64,000 bases of DNA from Polaromonas sp. Its GTDB lineage: Bacteria; Pseudomonadota; Gammaproteobacteria; Burkholderiales; Burkholderiaceae_C. This document shows positions 1 to 7,166 of the stretch, piece after piece. A program made the translations under genes and the position numbers. Numbering within the stretch: position 1 is the stretch's first letter; each line of letters opens with the position of its first letter. The DNA lies in NCBI RefSeq assembly GCF_029945685.1, contig NZ_JAQSDA010000009.1, positions 124,001-188,000 of the forward strand, read 5' to 3'. The notes below the pieces were generated by a model. That model saw nothing but the letters and a program-made list of their open reading frames with translations. It did not search any database and had not been told where the DNA came from.

Positions 1-1
1 C

Positions 2-379
2 CCGCCGCGGGTCGCGGCCCTCGCGCGCTCCGCGCTGCTGGCCGCCGACCTGGTGCTGATCCCCGTGCAGCCCAGCGCCTACGATGTGTGGGCCAGCCAC
101 GAGATGGTTGCGCTCATTGCCGAGGCCCGGGTGTTTAGACCGCAGCTACGCGCGGCCTTCGTGATCAACCGCCGCGTGGTCGGCACGGTCATCGGCCGTG
201 AGGCACGCGCCGCGCTGGCCGATCAACCCTTCGCGGCGCTGCAGGCCGAAGTCTCGCAGCGCATCGTGTTCGCCGACAGCGTGGCCGCAGGCCGGCTCGC
301 ATGCGAAGCCGCGCCAAAGTGCGCGGCCGCGCGCGAGATCGCGGCACTGGCACAGGCAGTGCAGGAGATGCTGCGATGA
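2..379 (+). CDS. parA: ParA-family partitioning ATPase, C-terminal fragment (cut by window edge)
   Basis: Open from the first bases, so the N-terminus with the Walker A motif lies upstream of the window. The visible 125 residues include DLVLIPVQPSAYDVWAS, the typical post-Walker-B segment of ParA/Soj-like ATPases, followed by a C-terminal helix. ParA proteins bind ATP and DNA nonspecifically and help segregate plasmids or excised ICEs. Its stop overlaps the next start (ATGA at 376-379), so it heads a tightly coupled operon with the RHH-like protein, the DUF2840 protein and traF, the usual order in Tn4371-family ICEs. Family assignment is firm; the function in this element is inferred. Confidence 0.8.
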   Translation, partial: PPRVAALARSALLAADLVLIPVQPSAYDVWASHEMVALIAEARVFRPQLRAAFVINRRVVGTVIGREARAALADQPFAALQAEVSQRIVFADSVAAGRLACEAAPKCAAAREIAALAQAVQEMLR

Positions 380-639
380 CGGCATCCGCGTCATCTGCAG
401 CGCCCAAGCGGGCACCCATCGGCCGCAAGCCGGCGGTCGACCCGGCTTCGACCTGGGTGCGGCAGGCCGATGCACCAGAGGGTGCCCCCAAAGCGTCGAT
501 CTACACCGCTCGCCTGACCATCGACGTGACGCCGTCGCTGCGCGGGCGCATCAAGGTCATCGCGTTCGAACGCGGCGACACGGCGGCCGAGATGTTGCGC
601 GAGCTGCTGGAGCGCGAGTACGGCGCAGGTCAGCCATGA
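376..639 (+). CDS. Small ribbon-helix-helix-like protein downstream of parA
   Basis: 87 residues starting at the ATG that overlaps the parA stop. The C-terminal half (SIYTARLTIDVTPSLRGR and onward to AEMLRELLEREYG) has the beta-strand then two-helix pattern of a ribbon-helix-helix DNA-binding fold, and the N-terminal half is basic and probably disordered. Position directly after parA suggests a ParB-like centromere-binding partner or an autoregulator. It overlaps the DUF2840 gene by 4 bp. The fold is inferred by eye. Confidence 0.65.
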   Translation: MTASASSAAPKRAPIGRKPAVDPASTWVRQADAPEGAPKASIYTARLTIDVTPSLRGRIKVIAFERGDTAAEMLRELLEREYGAGQP

Positions 640-1154
640 CGCAGTTGCGACCCGTCACCGTGCAGGCTTGGCCCCAGGCTGTGCTTCCGCCACGGCCTGT
701 CCATATGCGGGTCTCGCTCGCCTTCGTCGAGCATCGCGTGAACGTCTGGCTGCGCTTCGGCCAGCCCGTGCGCGAGTCGGTGCTGGACCGCTGGCGGCGT
801 GTGGCGACATTCGAACCCAACGCAGTCTGTTGCCGTGTGAAGTGGATCGGCAATGACTACGGCACGGCGCTTTGGCAGCTCATGGTGCTGCGGGCGCCAA
901 TGCCGTTCGATGGCGCGCAACGCATCGCGGGCGTAGTGCCATCGGCGCGCATCTTGCTGCGCGCCGATGGCGAGCAGCAGGTCAAGGCCGTGCTCGAAGT
1001 GGTCGATGCCATCGAGGCGCTGGGCATCGAGCCGACCGCGGCTGCCGCAACGTACTGGCACACGGTCGGCAACCGGCTGGCAGCACGCCTGCCACTGCCG
1101 GACTACACCACCGAACGGCATGCGGCGCATCTTGCGCGAGGAGCGCTGAGATGA
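636..1154 (+). CDS. DUF2840-family ICE protein
   Basis: 172 residues, starting at ATG 636 inside the stop of the preceding gene. The sequence (around MRVSLAFVEHRVNVWLRFGQPV, YGTALWQLMVLRAP and a C-terminal alanine-rich stretch) resembles the DUF2840 proteins found between parA and traF in Tn4371-like ICEs. No catalytic motif, signal peptide or membrane segment is visible. It is translationally coupled to traF (start at 1151 overlaps its stop). The biochemical role is unknown. Confidence 0.65.
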   Translation: MTQLRPVTVQAWPQAVLPPRPVHMRVSLAFVEHRVNVWLRFGQPVRESVLDRWRRVATFEPNAVCCRVKWIGNDYGTALWQLMVLRAPMPFDGAQRIAGVVPSARILLRADGEQQVKAVLEVVDAIEALGIEPTAAAATYWHTVGNRLAARLPLPDYTTERHAAHLARGALR

Positions 1155-1684
1155 GTCGACGCGTGCTCTTCGCCGGCATGGGCATCGGCCTGGCTGCGCT
1201 GTGCGCGCCGGCCGTCATGACGATGTCGGCGCATGAGCGTGTGTTCGTGGTCTACAACCCGACGGACAGCGTGCCGCGCGGGTGGTACCGGGTCAGCAGC
1301 ATCGACAACGCAGCCTCGCTGCACGTCGGCAGCATCGTGTTGGCTCGGCTTCCCGCCGGCGTGGCCGCGTTCGCGGGACAGCGCGGCTACCTTCCCAGCG
1401 GTGTACCAATTCTCAAGCGCGTTGGCGCCGTGGCGCCGCAAGCAGTGTGCGTTCGGGGACAGACTGTGCTCATTGACGGCGCAGCGGTGGCAACCACTCG
1501 AACGCATGACAGTGCGCACCGGCCGCTGCAAGCCTGGTCACCGTGCCGTCGCCTTTCCGATGGCGAACTGTTCTTGCTCAGCGACACGAACCCGGCGTCG
1601 TTCGACAGTCGCTACTTCGGCCCCATCGCGGCGTCTGCCGTGCTGGGCATCGCGCGGCCACTGTGGACCTGGAGCACGCCATGA
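1151..1684 (+). CDS. traF: TraF, S26-family conjugal pilin peptidase
   Basis: 177 residues with one N-terminal hydrophobic segment (about 5-25). The S26 catalytic serine is visible in NPTDSVPRGWYRV (Ser40) and the general-base lysine in PILKRVGAV (Lys89); the C-terminal SFDSRYFGPI box is also typical. In RP4 the homologous TraF cleaves and cyclises the TrbC pilin, and trbC is present further down this element, so the same role is likely at the inner membrane. The start at ATG 1151 overlaps the upstream stop, and the length matches the family. Confidence 0.85.
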   Translation: MSRRVLFAGMGIGLAALCAPAVMTMSAHERVFVVYNPTDSVPRGWYRVSSIDNAASLHVGSIVLARLPAGVAAFAGQRGYLPSGVPILKRVGAVAPQAVCVRGQTVLIDGAAVATTRTHDSAHRPLQAWSPCRRLSDGELFLLSDTNPASFDSRYFGPIAASAVLGIARPLWTWSTP

Positions 1685-2056
1685 GGCTTGCTCTATCGTG
1701 TCATCTAGCATGCCGCCGAACTGCAGCCGGGCATGCGCTCGCGCTGCACTCCGTCCTGCAGGGAGCCCGCTGCCAGCGTGCAGCTCGCGCTGCACCGCCG
1801 CTGCCTCACGGGCAGCGTTGCGCACCCGGTGCGCGGCTGGCGGCAGGTCGGAGCCGGGAGCGGGTGCGGAAGGCGGAGACGGAGGGCCAGATAAAAGGGG
1901 TGGCACGTCGCGCCCCTCCAAGCCAGTCTGCACGTGGGTTTGCGGCGGCACCGCAAGGGACCCTGCGCGTGCCGCTCAGAGGCTGGAACCCGCATGGCAG
2001 CGGGCTCTCCCGCGTGCTGTTTTCTATGCCGTGCGCCACCGTGCGCTGGAGTCTTC
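1685..2056 (+). other. Gap between traF and the relaxase; candidate oriT-bearing region
   Basis: About 370 bp between traF and rlxS. A 129-codon reading frame from ATG 1681 exists, but its arginine/cysteine-rich product looks like no protein I know. Related ICEs often have a lytic transglycosylase gene here, so this may be a remnant of that gene or true noncoding DNA. Two short inverted repeats are visible: 1820-1834 (7-bp arms) and 1940-1956 (6-bp arms, 5-nt loop). Origins of transfer usually lie beside the relaxase gene, which makes this the best oriT candidate in the window, but no nick site is identifiable. Confidence 0.3.
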
Positions 2057-4003
2057 ATGCCCGGCAATGACGAGGACCGCTTTCGCGTCAAGCCCGCGGC
2101 GCCTAAATCCCGTGGTGGACCGCGCTCGCAGCGCTTCGTTTCGCAGGTTCTCAAGCAGGTGTCGATGACGGGCGAAAAGCCCTTGAGTAAAAGCCTCGGC
2201 AGACCCGCCAATACGTTCGGCCGAGGTCGCGTCGCGGCCTCCATGGCCGGCCGGCGCTTGGGGCCGAACGCCCGCCGAATGGTCGTCAAGTCTCGCTTCG
2301 TCGTGCTCCGGCGCGCCAGTCCGAACTCGGTGGCCGTGCACCTGCGCTACATCGAGCGCGATGGTGTTACTCGCGATGGACAGAAAGGCCATGCCTACGG
2401 TGCAGCCACCGATGCGGCCGACCTCAAGACTTTTCAGGAACGTGGGCAGAACGACCGACACCAGTTTCGCTTCATCGTCTCGGCCGAGGACGGCCTAGAA
2501 CTGGAGGACTTGAGGGGCTTCACCCGCCAACTGATGCGCCGCATGGAGATCGACTTGGAGGCGCGACTGGACTGGGTTGCCGTGGACCATTGGGATACAG
2601 ACAATCCGCACACGCACATTGTGCTGAACGGCCATACGGGCGGGCCTGCCGGCGGGGAGGACCTCGTGATTGCCCCCGACTACATGGCGCACGGTTTGCG
2701 TCAGCGCGCCATCGAGATCGCCACCGAATGGCTGGGGCCGCGCACCGAGGCGGAAATCCGTCAAAGCCTGCTACGGGAGGTTGATCAGCAGAGGCTCACC
2801 GGCCTGGACCGGGCGCTGATCCGGCAAGCCGATGCCGATGGCATCGACCTGACCGGCAACCGGCAAGACCGGCAGCGTGAGAACGCTCTGCGAGCACGGC
2901 TGCAGCGGCTCGAAGGCATGGGCCTAGCTGAGAGGATGAATGCGAACCGCTGGAAGCTCCAGCCCGGAATGGCGGCCACACTCGACGCCATGGGCCAGCG
3001 CGAAGACGCGTTGGAGACGGTACGCCGTGCGCTCAAGGGCCAGCGGCGGGAATGCGTGCTCAATGAGCGTCAAACCACCCCCGTCAGCGGCCGGATTATG
3101 GGCAAGGGCCTGGCCGACGAACTGCATGACCGCGGTTACCTGGTGGTCGATGGCATTGACGGACGGGCGCACTACCTGAGGCTGCCAGGCGGTATCGACC
3201 TCGCAGAACTGCCCGTACATGGCATCGTGGAGGCGCGGCCGTCGGGGCAGGAGAAGCCTGTGGATCGCCACATCGCAACCATCGCGAGAGACGGCCTCTA
3301 CAAGACTGCCGACCATGTAGTGCAACTGAAGCAGGCCAATGACCGCGACCCGCAATCCACTGTCGATGCGCACGTGCGTCGGCTCGAAGCGCTGCGCCGC
3401 GCCGGCATCGTGGAGCGCATCGCCGATGGCGTCTGGAAGGTGCCGCCGGACTTGCTGCGGAAGGCTCGGCAACATGATGCCCAGAAATCCTCCGGACTCG
3501 CGATTGAGCTACGATCGCATCTGTCCATCGATCAACAAATATGCGCCATCGGCGCCACTTGGCTGGACAAGCAGTTGGTGGGCGATGCTGCGGCCTTGGC
3601 TGACCAAGGCTTTGGGGATGAGGTGCGCGATGCGATGCGCGACCGGATCGATTTTCTTGTTACGCAAGGACTTGCTGAGTGGCGTGGCAAGCGGGCAGTT
3701 CTCGCGATAAATCTATTGGCAACCCTTCGTGGCAAGGACGTGGCTGCAGCTGGCAAGACGCTTGCAGACGAGACCGGACGCATATATCGCGCGACACATG
3801 ACGGCGGGCAGGCTAGCGGCATCTATAGGAGAAGCATCCAACTCGCAAGCGGCCGATTCGCGATACTTGACGACGGATTGGGCTTCACTCTCGTGCCCTG
3901 GAGGCCAGTGGTCGAGCGCAGTTTGGGAAGACAGGTGTCAGCAATCATGCGAGGACAGTCCGTCACTTGGCAGTTGCAACGAGGGCGAAGCATCTCTATT
4001 TGA
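2057..4003 (+). CDS. rlxS: Relaxase of the VirD2/TraI type (DUF3363), RlxS
   Basis: 648 residues. The N-terminal third carries the relaxase signatures: HLRYIERDG with a candidate nicking tyrosine (Tyr98) and the metal-binding histidine motif NPHTHIVLNG (His185, His187) after DWVAVDHWDTD. The remainder matches the DUF3363 C-terminal region common to Tn4371-family relaxases. It should nick oriT, stay covalently bound to the 5' end and be delivered through TraG and the Trb channel. The frame is open further upstream, but ATG 2057 (MPGNDEDRFR) matches the usual N-terminus of this family. traR, normally just downstream, is about 13 kb away because of inserted cargo. Confidence 0.9.
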   Translation: MPGNDEDRFRVKPAAPKSRGGPRSQRFVSQVLKQVSMTGEKPLSKSLGRPANTFGRGRVAASMAGRRLGPNARRMVVKSRFVVLRRASPNSVAVHLRYIERDGVTRDGQKGHAYGAATDAADLKTFQERGQNDRHQFRFIVSAEDGLELEDLRGFTRQLMRRMEIDLEARLDWVAVDHWDTDNPHTHIVLNGHTGGPAGGEDLVIAPDYMAHGLRQRAIEIATEWLGPRTEAEIRQSLLREVDQQRLTGLDRALIRQADADGIDLTGNRQDRQRENALRARLQRLEGMGLAERMNANRWKLQPGMAATLDAMGQREDALETVRRALKGQRRECVLNERQTTPVSGRIMGKGLADELHDRGYLVVDGIDGRAHYLRLPGGIDLAELPVHGIVEARPSGQEKPVDRHIATIARDGLYKTADHVVQLKQANDRDPQSTVDAHVRRLEALRRAGIVERIADGVWKVPPDLLRKARQHDAQKSSGLAIELRSHLSIDQQICAIGATWLDKQLVGDAAALADQGFGDEVRDAMRDRIDFLVTQGLAEWRGKRAVLAINLLATLRGKDVAAAGKTLADETGRIYRATHDGGQASGIYRRSIQLASGRFAILDDGLGFTLVPWRPVVERSLGRQVSAIMRGQSVTWQLQRGRSISI

Positions 4004-4282
4004 TGCGATTGCCAAATGTTGTTCAGCCGCCCACGCAAACATTCAAATATGTGTGAGCGGGTTTATCAGTCGGCCTCAAACAAGTCAATATGCCTATCGG
4101 CGCGTTAGGAATATTCCGGTGTCAGCGGCGAGGACTTGTCCGTGCGGTTGACGATAGCGTTGAGAATTATCGCTGTATGAACTGTTTGATTTCCTGGCGG
4201 TGGACTGCCAATGCGCTATGTCACCAAGTGCGGCTTGGGCCGCCGTAGTTCAACACCCCCTTTGGGTTATATACTCCATTCC
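4004..4282. other. Intergenic left flank of the amide cargo
   Basis: About 280 bp after the relaxase stop with no convincing gene. It is AT-richer than the ICE backbone and probably contains the junction between backbone and cargo plus the promoter for leader copy 1. I see no insertion-sequence ends or long direct repeats. Confidence 0.4.
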
Positions 4283-4386
4283 AACGAGAAATCGTTTTCA
4301 TTTCGACGCCGACTGCCAATGTTGCCAGTCAGGCGTCCGGCAATAACGCCCGACCCGGTTCATAGCCGGTTCGGGCGTTTTTGTTT
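4283..4386 (+). promoter_or_regulatory. Candidate ANTAR-type antitermination leader, copy 1
   Basis: Two small hairpins followed by an intrinsic terminator. Hairpin 1 (4283-4296) is AACG-AGAAAT-CGTT with a six-base loop. Hairpin 2 (4311-4330) has a GACTG/CAGTC stem, a C-C mismatch, one C-G pair and the hexaloop AATGTT, which fits the A1/G4 hexaloop rule of ANTAR RNA targets. The terminator (4345-4378) pairs AACGCCCGA-CCGG with CCGG-TCGGGCGTT with one mismatch and ends in a T run. It lies about 110 bp before the heme-oxygenase-like gene. An ANTAR antiterminator (AmiR) is encoded in the same cargo. Copies 2 and 3 repeat the design. Confidence 0.65.
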
Positions 4387-4494
4387 TCCGGGTACATCCC
4401 CCACTTGAGGAGCGAGTGCACGCCATTCAGCAGCTAAGCCTTCTTAGAAGACAGCCCGGAATGAACCGGCGGCGCAATTTTCATAGGCAGTCGA

Positions 4495-5118
4495 ATGCAA
4501 CCAGGTATTAAAAACACGGCTTCAGAGGAACCCCAGGCACTTTTGACATTGCGCGGTTCGACGCGCAATGAGCAAAAACGCGTCGAAATTTTGATGGGAC
4601 TGGGCAAGAGTGTCGATCTAGATCGCTATGGTGGTCTTCTTGTCGCAATGACATTGTTCTTGGAGGCTTGGGAGCCTCGGGTCGTGCAGGCCATGCCGCC
4701 GGCCTGGCGCGTTTGGTTTGTCTGCCGTCGCAGGTCGGTGCTGCTCAGACGGGACTTGAACGCGCTTTCTCTGTCCGTGTCGCCGCGAAAACCCTTACTT
4801 AAGATTGATCTTGCCACGCCGTCCGCCGCATGGGGTTCCTTATATGCCATCGAAGGTTTAACGATGAGAAATCAAGAAATCGCCGCGCGATTGCACGAGG
4901 CGCACGGTATCGGCGCTCACAATGGCGGAGCGTACTTCGGCGCCCGGGGCGACGTGACCGGCACCCTGTGGCGTGAATCTTCCAAGGTAATACAGAGCAT
5001 GTTGGAAGGGCCTAAGTCGCAAGCTGAGGCTTGCGCCGCTGCGGTGCAGACCTTTCACGCGTTAACAAAGGTGTTCCTAGATGTCCCGACCAAGCAGTTT
5101 GCGGCGGCCTACAACTGA
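4495..5118 (+). CDS. Heme-oxygenase-like protein lacking the usual proximal histidine
   Basis: 207 residues. The C-terminal half (AWGSLYAIEGLTMRNQ, a GAYFGARG stretch, then a tryptophan-containing helix and AAAVQTFHAL) resembles biliverdin-producing heme oxygenases of the bacteriophytochrome-associated type. In those enzymes the first helix carries a heme-ligating histidine in an (A/P)EHxRxE context; here the matching place reads RNEQKRVEIL, with no histidine. It may therefore be a non-canonical member or a heme-oxygenase-fold protein with another job. It sits behind leader copy 1 and so is probably induced with the amide genes. The family call is by pattern recognition. Confidence 0.55.
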   Translation: MQPGIKNTASEEPQALLTLRGSTRNEQKRVEILMGLGKSVDLDRYGGLLVAMTLFLEAWEPRVVQAMPPAWRVWFVCRRRSVLLRRDLNALSLSVSPRKPLLKIDLATPSAAWGSLYAIEGLTMRNQEIAARLHEAHGIGAHNGGAYFGARGDVTGTLWRESSKVIQSMLEGPKSQAEACAAAVQTFHALTKVFLDVPTKQFAAAYN

Positions 5119-5334
5119 GGGCCTCCATCCCTGTCGGCAGTAAGGACCCCAGCCACTTGTTCGCAAATTAGAGTCACTTTGCTGGATTTTGTATTCGACG
5201 AGCCAACTGGCGTAATTTCTGACGTCGACCCACCATCTAACTCAATTGTGTTTGCTTGCCACATGACTATATTTGTTGGCAATTAGCATTAACTCGCATT
5301 GAATGTAATTAACTGCGCGCCACACTTTCCCCAC
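5119..5334. other. Intergenic region upstream of leader copy 2
   Basis: AT-rich stretch with no gene. It presumably holds the promoter for the first binding-protein gene, since the terminator of leader copy 2 lies directly downstream. No unambiguous -35/-10 pair can be assigned by eye. Confidence 0.4.
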
Positions 5335-5437
5335 AACGAGAAATCGTTGCCAATCCATCGACACCGACTGCCAGTGCTGCCAGTCAGGTGTTGGGCAAGA
5401 AAGCCCGAACCGGTTAACCGCCGGTTCGGGCTTTTTT
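5335..5437 (+). promoter_or_regulatory. Candidate ANTAR-type antitermination leader, copy 2
   Basis: Same design as copy 1. Hairpin 1 is at 5335-5348 (loop AGAAAT). Hairpin 2 is at 5366-5385 (GACTG/CAGTC stem, hexaloop AGTGCT with A at position 1 and G at position 4). A perfect 13-bp intrinsic terminator follows (arms 5401-5413 and 5421-5433, then T-rich). It is nearly identical to copy 3. It ends about 140 bp before the first binding-protein gene. Confidence 0.7.
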
Positions 5438-5574
5438 GTTTTTCGATCGCAAGGAACCACTTAAAAACGGATGCATGTCGCCGAGGGCGAAGCCTTGCCT
5501 GGAAGAAAGTAATTGGCAGCGGTTGCTTGTTGCAACAGTCAACTCTCCCAACATCGATCGCAAAAGGTTCAGCC

Positions 5575-6768
5575 ATGACTCAATTTAACCGTCGTCAGCT
5601 TGTCAAGGCAGGCGGCACTCTATTTGCTCTTAATGCCGTCGGAAGCGTTACTCGGTTCGCTTCGGCACAACAAACCGTCAAGTTGGGCTTGCTCCACTCG
5701 CTATCTGGAACGATCGCTTTGGCCGAAGCATCACTCGTCGATGCCGAGAAGATGGCCATCGACGAAATAAATACTGCGGGTGGCGTTCTCGGCCGCAAGA
5801 TTGAGGCAGTCATCGAAGACGGTGCAAGCGACAACTCGGTTTTCTCTGAAAAGGCAGTGAAGCTGCTGGAGCGAGATAAGGTCTCCGCGATCATCGGTTG
5901 CTATACCTCGGCCTCCCGAAAAGCTGTGCTTCCTGCTCTGCGCAGAGCCAATGGACTGTTGTTTTACCCCACCTACTACGAAGGCCAAGAACTGAGCTGG
6001 AACGTGGTCTACACCTCGCAAGAGGCGACACAGTCCGTGGTGGCCGCCGTGGAGTGGTTGGCGAGGGAGAAGGGCAAGACATTCTTTCTGGTCGGTTCCG
6101 ATTACGTTTATCCGCAAACCTGCAACAAGATTGCCAGGTCGACCGTCATGAGGGCTGGTGGGAGAGTTCTGGGCGAAGAGTATGCGCCGTTGGGGCACAC
6201 CGATTTTTCCTCGATTATCAACAAAATCAAGGCCGCGAAACCCGACTGCATTTACAGCACGGTGGTCGGCGGCTCCAACGTCGCGTTCTACAAGCAGTTG
6301 CGCGAGGCAGGCTTGGACGGAGCAAAACAGGTGCTGCTATCAACCGTGGTCTCAGAGAATGAAATTGAGGGCATTGGCAAAGAAAACGCCGCCGGCTACT
6401 ACGCCTGCATGGGGTATTTCCAAAGCATCAAGTCAGCTGCCAACGAAAAGTTTGTGAAGGCATTCAAGGCCAAGTACGGCGCTGACCGAGTAATCGGCGA
6501 CCCGATGGAGGTGGCTTACAACAGCGTTTACCTCTGGAAGATGGCGGCCGAGAAGGCCAAGTCCTTTGAGCCCTCACTGCTACGGACCTCGACCGCGAAC
6601 CTGGTGCTAGAAGCTCCGGAGGGTAAGGTGCGCGTCCATGCATTCAACCAGCATGTATGGAAAAAAATTCGCATCGCAAAGGCGTTGCCCACTGGCCAAT
6701 TCGACATCGTTTGGGAGTCACCAGATTTGGTTGAACCGAATCCATTCCACGGACTGACTAAGATTTGA
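5575..6768 (+). CDS. Amide/urea-type ABC transporter substrate-binding protein, copy 1
   Basis: 397 residues, type I periplasmic-binding fold of the UrtA/FmdD/AmiC group. The N-terminus (FNRRQLVKAGG followed by a hydrophobic stretch ending near SAQQ) is a twin-arginine signal, so export is by Tat. Core motifs shared with the family include GLLHSLSGTIA, IIGCYTSASRKAVLP and YYEGQE. Start chosen at ATG 5575, directly before the Tat motif. It is followed by a close paralogue and by UrtBCDE-like transporter genes, so it probably delivers short amides or urea to that transporter. The C-terminal end (about residues 340-360) diverges from copy 2. Confidence 0.85.
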   Translation: MTQFNRRQLVKAGGTLFALNAVGSVTRFASAQQTVKLGLLHSLSGTIALAEASLVDAEKMAIDEINTAGGVLGRKIEAVIEDGASDNSVFSEKAVKLLERDKVSAIIGCYTSASRKAVLPALRRANGLLFYPTYYEGQELSWNVVYTSQEATQSVVAAVEWLAREKGKTFFLVGSDYVYPQTCNKIARSTVMRAGGRVLGEEYAPLGHTDFSSIINKIKAAKPDCIYSTVVGGSNVAFYKQLREAGLDGAKQVLLSTVVSENEIEGIGKENAAGYYACMGYFQSIKSAANEKFVKAFKAKYGADRVIGDPMEVAYNSVYLWKMAAEKAKSFEPSLLRTSTANLVLEAPEGKVRVHAFNQHVWKKIRIAKALPTGQFDIVWESPDLVEPNPFHGLTKI

Positions 6769-6912
6769 GTAGCTGCTTTTTAGAGGACAGACAGCCCGCG
6801 TTGCCAAGCTGAGAAAATTGATTTGATATCGTTCATGCCATATTTTTGTTGAGTTGACAATACGCGCAAAGCCTTATGGAGTGTCTTCGGCGACGCGCTC
6901 ATACTCCGGCTT
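6769..6912. other. Intergenic region upstream of leader copy 3
   Basis: About 145 bp with no gene, analogous in position to the region before leader copy 2. It probably carries a separate promoter for the second binding-protein gene. Confidence 0.35.
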
Positions 6913-7015
6913 AACGAGAAATCGTTGCCAATCCTTCGACGCCGACTGCCAGTGCTGCCAGTCAGGTGTTGGGCAAGAAAGCCCGAACCGGTTAACCGCC
7001 GGTTCGGGCTTTTTT
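6913..7015 (+). promoter_or_regulatory. Candidate ANTAR-type antitermination leader, copy 3
   Basis: Hairpin 1 at 6913-6926 (loop AGAAAT), hairpin 2 at 6944-6963 (hexaloop AGTGCT) and a 13-bp terminator at 6979-7011 with a T run. It differs from copy 2 at only a couple of positions over about 100 bp, so the leader was duplicated together with the binding-protein gene. It ends about 150 bp before the ATG of copy 2 of the binding protein. Confidence 0.7.
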
Positions 7016-7166
7016 GTTTTCCGGTCGCAAAGTGCCATTTTTAAAACGGATGCATGTTGTCCGAGGGCGGAGCTTTGTCTAAAGGTCTTGCGGGGTTGAA
7101 TTGGCAGCAGTTGCTTGTTGGAAAAGCTGAATCTTCAACAAACGCACTACCGCAAGGAGCTTGATC

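Noticed and set aside
1934..2056. Upstream extension of the relaxase
   Set aside because: The extra residues are cysteine/arginine-rich and unlike relaxases. ATG 2057 gives the known family N-terminus.
5242..5460. 72-codon minus-strand frame over leader copy 2
   Set aside because: It is a shadow of the hairpins and terminator, and a similar frame follows from the repeated sequence.
4283..7015. Leaders as guanidine or other riboswitches
   Set aside because: I do not see the conserved ykkC core or the paired ACGR loops of mini-ykkC. The A1/G4 hexaloop in hairpin 2 and the local amiR gene fit ANTAR targets better.
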